Assembly (NCBI RefSeq): GCF_016919445.1
Contig: NZ_CP070356.1
Location: 6,203,502-6,267,501, forward strand
Origin: Pseudomonas sp. PDNC002
GTDB taxonomy: Bacteria > Pseudomonadota > Gammaproteobacteria > Pseudomonadales > Pseudomonadaceae
Direction of reading: 5' to 3'
Length of the DNA: 64,000 nt
Every line of letters begins with the position of its first letter. Positions within the stretch are counted from its first letter, which is position 1. Position numbers and translations under genes: made by a program. Shown one piece after another: positions 59,522 to 64,000 of the stretch. The notes under the pieces are model-generated. The model made no database searches. It saw nothing but the letters and a program-made list of their open reading frames with translations, and had not been told where the DNA came from.

Positions 59522-60846
59522 AGCCATCGCGCGCGCTCCTCGCGCTGCTCGGCGTCCTGCTGGCGATCTCGATTGCCCTGGGCGCGGCCGCGGCCCTGGA
59601 CTCAGCCCCGGCTCTGCTCGGGCGCCTCTGGTGGGGTGCGCTGTGCGCGCTAGTCCTGCTGGCGCTGGCCGACGCGCTGTGGCTGCGGCGCATCCCCTCG
59701 CCCAGCCTGCAACGCCAGTTGAGTGGCAACCTGCCGCTCGGCCGCTGGAGCGAAGTGCGCCTGCACCTGCATCACCGCTACGCCCAACCACAACGCATCA
59801 CGGTGTTCGACCACCTGCCCGCCGGCATGGAATTCGAGTACCTGCCGCAAGTCGTGGAGCTGCATCCGGGCGAACAGACTGAACTGGGCTACCGCGTGCG
59901 TCCGCTGTCGCGCGGGCATTTCGTCTTCGAACGCTGCGAGATCGAACTGTCCAGCCCGCTGCGCCTGTGGAAGGGCCGGCGCTACCTGGAGCAGCGCGAC
60001 GAGACCCGTGTCTACCCCGACTTCGCGCGCATCTACGGGGCCGAGCTGATGGCTGTCGATCACTGGCTCAACCGCATCGGCGTACGCGCCGGGCAGCGTC
60101 GTGGCCTCGGCCTGGATTTCCACCAGCTGCGCGAGTTCCGCGATGGCGACACCCTGCGGCAGATCGACTGGAAGGCCACCGCGCGCAAGCGCACACCGAT
60201 CGCCCGCGAGTACCAGGACGAGCGCGACCAGCAGATTCTCTTCCTGCTCGACTGCGGCCGGCGCATGCGTAGCCACGATGGCGACCTCTCGCACTTCGAC
60301 CACGCGCTCAACGCCAGCCTGTTGCTGGCCTACGTCGCCCTGCGCCAGGGCGACGCGGTGGGCCTGATGACCTTCGCCGGCGAACAGCCGCGCCACCTGC
60401 CGCCGGCCAAGGGCAGCGCCCAGCTCAGCGCCCTGCTCAACAGTGTCTATGACCTGCGCAGCAGCCAGCGCCCGGCCGACTACCCCTCCGCGGTGCAAGC
60501 CGTGCTGACGCGCCAGCGCCGCCGCGCACTGGTGGTGATCGTCACCAACCTGCGCGACGAGGACGACGAGGAACTGGTAGCGGCGGTAAAACGCCTCGGA
60601 CGCCAGCACCGCGTGCTGGTCGCCAGCCTGCGCGAGGAAGTGCTGGACCGCCTGCGCCAGGCGCCGGTGGAGGGTTTCGAAGAAGCGCTGGCGTACTGCG
60701 GCGCGGTGGATTACCTCAACGCCCGTGCCGGCCTCCACGAGAAACTGGCCGCCCATGGCGTGCCGGTGCTCGACACCCGCCCAAGCCAGCTGGGGCCTGA
60801 ACTGATCAGCCGCTACCTGGGCTGGAAGAAGGCCGGCGCGTTGTGA
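59518..60846 (+). CDS. DUF58 (vWA-like) protein
   Basis: A 442-residue protein: two N-terminal membrane helices, a beta-rich part (~60-180), the DUF58 core (GLDFHQLREFRDGDTLRQID), then a von Willebrand A-like fold. The metal site of that fold, usually DxSxS, here reads DCGRRMRS, so the first serine is glycine and the site looks degenerate. Partner of MoxR by ATGA coupling and family precedent. Last gene of the six-gene operon. Confidence 0.87.
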   Translation: MKPSRALLALLGVLLAISIALGAAAALDSAPALLGRLWWGALCALVLLALADALWLRRIPSPSLQRQLSGNLPLGRWSEVRLHLHHRYAQPQRITVFDHLPAGMEFEYLPQVVELHPGEQTELGYRVRPLSRGHFVFERCEIELSSPLRLWKGRRYLEQRDETRVYPDFARIYGAELMAVDHWLNRIGVRAGQRRGLGLDFHQLREFRDGDTLRQIDWKATARKRTPIAREYQDERDQQILFLLDCGRRMRSHDGDLSHFDHALNASLLLAYVALRQGDAVGLMTFAGEQPRHLPPAKGSAQLSALLNSVYDLRSSQRPADYPSAVQAVLTRQRRRALVVIVTNLRDEDDEELVAAVKRLGRQHRVLVASLREEVLDRLRQAPVEGFEEALAYCGAVDYLNARAGLHEKLAAHGVPVLDTRPSQLGPELISRYLGWKKAGAL

Positions 60847-60877
60847 TCAGGAAGGCGGGGAAAAAGCTGAATGCGGC

Positions 60878-60905
60878 GGCGCATGGCCGGAAACGGTCAT
60901 GCGCC
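60878..60905 (+). other. Stem-loop with GAAA tetraloop after the MoxR operon
   Basis: GGCGCATGGCCG and CGGTCATGCGCC, one mismatch in 12, GAAA loop, no T-run. It may stabilise the operon 3' end. Confidence 0.6.
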
Positions 60906-60972
60906 CTACGAGGGTTGCGGCCGGGAATCCTGTCCTGCTCAACCGTACAGGTCGGTCAGCGCGTCCTGCGCT

Positions 60973-61332
60973 TCAGACCGACTCCACCTGCCGGCGAAAA
61001 CTGAAATAACGGCGCAGCGCATCGACCAGCTCGACGTACTCCATCGGCGGCGCCGAGAGGCTGAAGCCCGAGTCGTAGTTGCCCGGATTGACGTCTTCCC
61101 GGCACCACTGGCAGGTCGCGGTGAATTCGATCAGTTGCAGCTTGCCGTCGTGACCGGGAATCTTCAGGCGCATTTCGAAGCGGCCACCCACCAGCATGGG
61201 CAACTGGCTGATCAGCAACAGTCCATCCAGCGACACGTTGCCCAGGTAGCCCATCGGTTTGTCGGTGATGCTGTTGAACACCTTCAGGTAGTAAGGCAGC
61301 TGATGGCGCTCGATATGTCGTTGATGACGCAT
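60973..61332 (-). CDS. PilZ-domain protein
   Basis: A 119-residue single PilZ domain. Both c-di-GMP motifs are present: RxxxR as R5-H-I-E-R9 and [D/N]xSxxG as N32-V-S-L-D-G37. So ligand binding is likely, unlike in several degenerate PilZ proteins. Stand-alone adaptor that would pass c-di-GMP level to a partner. In the position of PA4324 of PAO1, as I recall. Confidence 0.88.
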   Translation of the reverse strand: MRHQRHIERHQLPYYLKVFNSITDKPMGYLGNVSLDGLLLISQLPMLVGGRFEMRLKIPGHDGKLQLIEFTATCQWCREDVNPGNYDSGFSLSAPPMEYVELVDALRRYFSFRRQVESV

Positions 61333-61392
61333 AATGGCGTTTCGCTATGAGATATCGTCCAGTATGACGATGCTGCCCACCGGGGGCCAGTC

Positions 61393-61815
61393 CTAACGAC
61401 AACCTTCCGCCAGCCGAGCGCTGAGCGCCTGACGAGCGGCGTCGATCTGTGCATCGCTGTAGTAAGTCCTTTCGCCTGTGTTGTCCTTCGAGAAGTAGCG
61501 ACCGCCCTTGCTGATCGAATCCAGCTCGTGGCGCCATTCGCCGCATTGCTGATCCAGCTTGGCCTGCTGCTGCGCCGCGCGGCTCTGAGCGGCGGCGCTT
61601 TCATCACGGCGCGCGTCGTAGAAGCGTCGGGTGCGATCTTCCCGCTCGCGGGTCGCTGCATCGCGCTCGACGACCTGCGGTTTCACCTCGACGCGTTGCG
61701 CCCCTGGCGGTGGCGTTTCACTGAAGTGCACCTTTCCCTGGGCGTCAGTCCAGCGGTAGATATCCGCTGACGCGAGCAACGGGAAACACCAGGCGCAGAG
61801 CCACAGGGCACGCAT
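61393..61815 (-). CDS. DUF4124 secreted protein
   Basis: A 140-residue exported protein: signal peptide (MRALWLCAWCFPLLASA), the DUF4124 core DIYRWTDAQGKVHFSETPPP, then a long charged coiled stretch (~50-100) and a C-terminal part with GRYFSKDNTGERTYYSDAQI. GGAGGAGG five bases before ATG 61815 sets the start. Function unknown, envelope location likely. Confidence 0.85.
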   Translation of the reverse strand: MRALWLCAWCFPLLASADIYRWTDAQGKVHFSETPPPGAQRVEVKPQVVERDAATREREDRTRRFYDARRDESAAAQSRAAQQQAKLDQQCGEWRHELDSISKGGRYFSKDNTGERTYYSDAQIDAARQALSARLAEGCR

Positions 61816-61890
61816 TCGAACCTCCTCCGTAAGGTCAATCAAGAGACTAGCCAGCTATCGGCCCGGCTCAAGCTCGCCACCGACCGGCGG

Positions 61891-62259
61891 TCACGGAGTG
61901 GCCGGATAGGCGCGCGAATCGCCGGGCAGCCGGCCATTCAGGCGCAACGTTTCGAGCCGCGCCTTGGCCCGGTAAGCATACTCGCTGGTGGGGTAGCGGG
62001 CGATGATGAACTGGTAGGTCTGCGCGGCATCGACGTAGAACTTCTCGCGCTCCAGGCACTGCCCGCGCAGCATGGAGATTTCCGGCTGGATCCACGGCCG
62101 CGCGCGGGCCTTGCGCTCGGTTTCCGAGAGTTCCAGCTGCACGCGCTGGCAATCGCCGCTCTTGTACGCGCGGTAGGCGTTGTTCAGGTGATAGTTCATC
62201 GACCAGCTGGTGCAGCCGGTAACACTCAGCGCCAGCAGCGCGAGGAAAAGGGTTCGCAT
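61891..62259 (-). CDS. Small TPR-like lipoprotein
   Basis: A 122-residue lipoprotein: lipobox LSVTGC, then helical repeats (NNAYRAYKSGDCQRVQLELS; YVDAAQTYQFIIARYPTSEY) of tetratricopeptide type. Outer-membrane location is likely. GGAGG with an 8-base gap favours ATG 62259 over 62265. It is divergent from the second TPR lipoprotein at 62359, and the two may serve the same complex. Confidence 0.78.
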   Translation of the reverse strand: MRTLFLALLALSVTGCTSWSMNYHLNNAYRAYKSGDCQRVQLELSETERKARARPWIQPEISMLRGQCLEREKFYVDAAQTYQFIIARYPTSEYAYRAKARLETLRLNGRLPGDSRAYPATP

Positions 62260-62358
62260 GGGCATATCCTCCGTTGGGAAGTGTATCGGCCCGTCTTGGC
62301 CGTACTGTAGCCCGCCACTAGACTCACGTGGACTTCGCCCTGGCGCAAAGGAGTTGCC

Positions 62359-63171
62359 ATGCGTTTCGTCCATGCCCTGCCCCTCGTCATGCTGCTGCCC
62401 TGGCTCGCCGCCTGCGCTCCTACCACACCGCTGTTCGTCGCGCAGATCACCACCGGGGAGGTCGCCGAGTACAAACAACTCAAGAACAAGCGCATGACCG
62501 CCGCGGTGGAAGAGGAAGGCGACCTGCTGACCTACAGCGCCCAGGCCATCCGTGACGGCAAGAGCAGCGATGCCGAGAAGCTCTACCTCACCGGCTACGA
62601 CAACACCCGCTACGGTCCGGAAGTGCGCGCCATCGCGCTGTACCAGATCGGCCTGATCTACATGAGCCGCTACAACGACCAGCGCGACGACCAGAAGGCG
62701 ATGGACTACTTCCAGCGCATCGACCGCGAATTCCCCGGCACCAAGGCCGCCGAACATGCCGATGCCCGCGAGCTGATCATCCGCCAGCGCGCCAAGGAGC
62801 CGGTACAGAAGACCGCGAAACAGCTGCTCGCCGACTGGCAGCCGCAGTACAACCTGGACCTGAACAAGCCGACCCTCGATCCGGACATGACCCTGCTGTC
62901 GCGCCGCGCCGTGCTCAAGGATCGTGTCGACGAGGCCGCGCAGCTGTACCTGCTGGGCGCCAACGACCCGGCCATTCCACCGGATATCCGCGAGAAGGCG
63001 CTGTACCAGCTGGGCCTGATGTACATGGCGCAGGACAATCCGCATCCCGACCGCGAAAAGGCCATCGCCTACCTGCGCCGCCAGCTCGCCGAGTTCCCCA
63101 ATGGCGAACTGGCCGACAAGGGTGCGCGCCACCTCGACCGCGCGCTGAACCAGACCTCGCCGCGCAGCTGA
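62359..63171 (+). CDS. TPR/Sel1-type lipoprotein
   Basis: A 270-residue lipoprotein: lipobox LAAC, mature part mostly helical repeats in two similar halves (RAIALYQIGLIYMSRYNDQR and EKALYQLGLMYMAQDNPHPD), as in Sel1/TPR solenoids that hold protein partners. No enzyme motif. AAAGGAG precedes the ATG. Confidence 0.82.
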   Translation: MRFVHALPLVMLLPWLAACAPTTPLFVAQITTGEVAEYKQLKNKRMTAAVEEEGDLLTYSAQAIRDGKSSDAEKLYLTGYDNTRYGPEVRAIALYQIGLIYMSRYNDQRDDQKAMDYFQRIDREFPGTKAAEHADARELIIRQRAKEPVQKTAKQLLADWQPQYNLDLNKPTLDPDMTLLSRRAVLKDRVDEAAQLYLLGANDPAIPPDIREKALYQLGLMYMAQDNPHPDREKAIAYLRRQLAEFPNGELADKGARHLDRALNQTSPRS

Positions 63172-63261
63172 GCCGCGTTCTCGCGCCTGCCGCTGACCCA
63201 AGTCAAGCGGCAGTGTCTACGCTTGCTCTGCAATGAGCGCAGACCGCGCGAGGACTCCGCC

Positions 63262-64000
63262 ATGAACCTGCAGCACCTGCTCGTCGTCATCGACCCCACC
63301 CGCGAGGACCAGCCCGCCCTCACCCGCGCCCGCTGGATCGCCCAGCGCTGCGGCGCGCGCCTGGAACTGCTGGCCTGCGAATTCAACCCGGCGCTGGACA
63401 ACGCGCTGCTGCTGGACCGCAACGACCTGGACGGCGCCCAGCGCAACCTGCTGGACGAACGCCTGGCCTGGTTGCAGAAACTCGCCGCACCGCTGCAGGA
63501 GGCCGGCCTCGACGTGCACTGCGAAGTGCGCTGGGGCAAGCCGCTGCACCGCCAGGTTGTCCTGCACTGCGAGCAATCCCAGCCGGACCTGGTACTCAAG
63601 TCCGCCCACCACCACAACCTGCTCCGGCGCTTATTCCTCACCAACAATGACTGGCAGCTGATTCGCCATTGCCCGCAACCGCTGTGGCTGGTGCAGCACC
63701 GCGAATGGGCGGGGAACACACTGTGCGCGGCGCTGGACCCGCTGCATGCCGGTGACGCCACAGCGACGCTGGATAACCGGCTGATCGTCGTCGCCCGCGA
63801 ACTGGAGCAGCGCCTGCAGCTGGAAGCGCGCTACCTGCACGCCTGGATGGCGCTGCCGCACACCCTGGCGTTCAACGCCGAATTGCTGGCCGATTACGAC
63901 GACTACGTACTGCGCACCGAGGCGCATCACCGCGATGCCTTCCACGCCCTGCTGGCGCGCTACCCGCAAATCGCCCCGGAACGCGCCAGCCTGGGCCAGG
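63262..64000 (+). CDS. Universal stress protein, UspE-like (runs off window)
   Basis: 246 codons of a universal-stress-protein with tandem Usp domains: the first from residue 1 (NLQHLLVVIDPTREDQPALT to WLVQHREW), the second starting near residue 150 with NTLCAALDPLHAG. UspE-type double-domain proteins are cytoplasmic and induced in stationary phase or low oxygen. The end lies beyond the window. The usual ATP-binding G-x2-G-x9-G is not obvious in the first domain. Confidence 0.85.
   Translation, partial: MNLQHLLVVIDPTREDQPALTRARWIAQRCGARLELLACEFNPALDNALLLDRNDLDGAQRNLLDERLAWLQKLAAPLQEAGLDVHCEVRWGKPLHRQVVLHCEQSQPDLVLKSAHHHNLLRRLFLTNNDWQLIRHCPQPLWLVQHREWAGNTLCAALDPLHAGDATATLDNRLIVVARELEQRLQLEARYLHAWMALPHTLAFNAELLADYDDYVLRTEAHHRDAFHALLARYPQIAPERASLGQ

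Overview
This 64-kb window is GC-rich (by eye roughly 65 %), densely coding, chromosomal DNA from a gamma-proteobacterium. It is almost certainly a Pseudomonas of the P. aeruginosa / nitroreducens / citronellolis type. The evidence is the MvaT protein, the GTAGGAGCGAGCTTGCTCGCGA-type REP sequences, and gene neighbourhoods that I recall from P. aeruginosa PAO1: hprA-rsmC-lysP-UPF0016 ... mqoB ... hpt-upp-uraA, and purU-mvaT-sbcB followed by a MoxR operon. No rRNA, tRNA, prophage, integrase, transposase gene or CRISPR array was seen.

Layout. 0-5.2 kb: end of a metallo-beta-lactamase-fold hydrolase, then a LuxR regulator, an HDAC-like amidohydrolase, an MFS carrier and an outer-membrane barrel that look like one uptake and deacylation unit. 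5.2-9.5 kb: an AraC regulator divergent from a ferritin-like PF10118 protein, an alpha/beta-hydrolase and a secreted protein. 9.5-10.2 kb: eight copies of a 70-bp tandem repeat inside a dispersed repeat element. 10.2-19.9 kb: a lipid-related cluster (MalT-like regulator, DUF1329, DUF1302 barrel, acyl-CoA ligase, thiolase) with shared operator-like motifs. 20-28.9 kb: MFS/AraC pair, LysE exporter, hprA-DUF1835-rsmC, lysP, a yybP-ykoY (Mn2+) riboswitch with its UPF0016 transporter, and a SnoaL-like protein behind a perfect palindrome. 29.3-41.8 kb: SDR, M48 lipoprotein protease, a dCACHE chemoreceptor, a SRAP-fold protein that has lost its catalytic cysteine, small envelope and cysteine-rich proteins, an acyltransferase, a YajG-like lipoprotein and malate:quinone oxidoreductase behind a long leader. 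41.9-47.6 kb: LysR/aldehyde dehydrogenase and nucleobase salvage (hpt, upp, uraA). 47.7-64 kb: a UPF0104 membrane protein, purU, mvaT, sbcB, two tandem paralogous membrane proteins, the RDD-SpoIIM-DUF4129-DUF4350-MoxR-DUF58 operon, a PilZ protein, small lipoproteins and the start of a universal stress protein.

How things work together. The lipid cluster has a ligase that makes acyl-CoA, a thiolase that can cleave it, and a barrel plus periplasmic protein pair in the envelope. Hpt, Upp and UraA form a purine/pyrimidine salvage block. The MoxR operon joins an AAA+ chaperone-type ATPase to a set of membrane partners.

The intergenic space is unusually rich in repeats. There are five dispersed elements with CCCTCACCC... 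inverted ends, one expanded into the 70-bp array, two sharing a REPIN and tail, and two sharing a variant left end. There are also five REPIN-like pairs plus single REPs. The least ordinary observations are the catalytically stripped SRAP protein, the expanded array, the riboswitch whose basal helix overlaps the Shine-Dalgarno, the shared 22-nt motif in the lipid cluster, and the 0.5-kb leader of the mqo gene.
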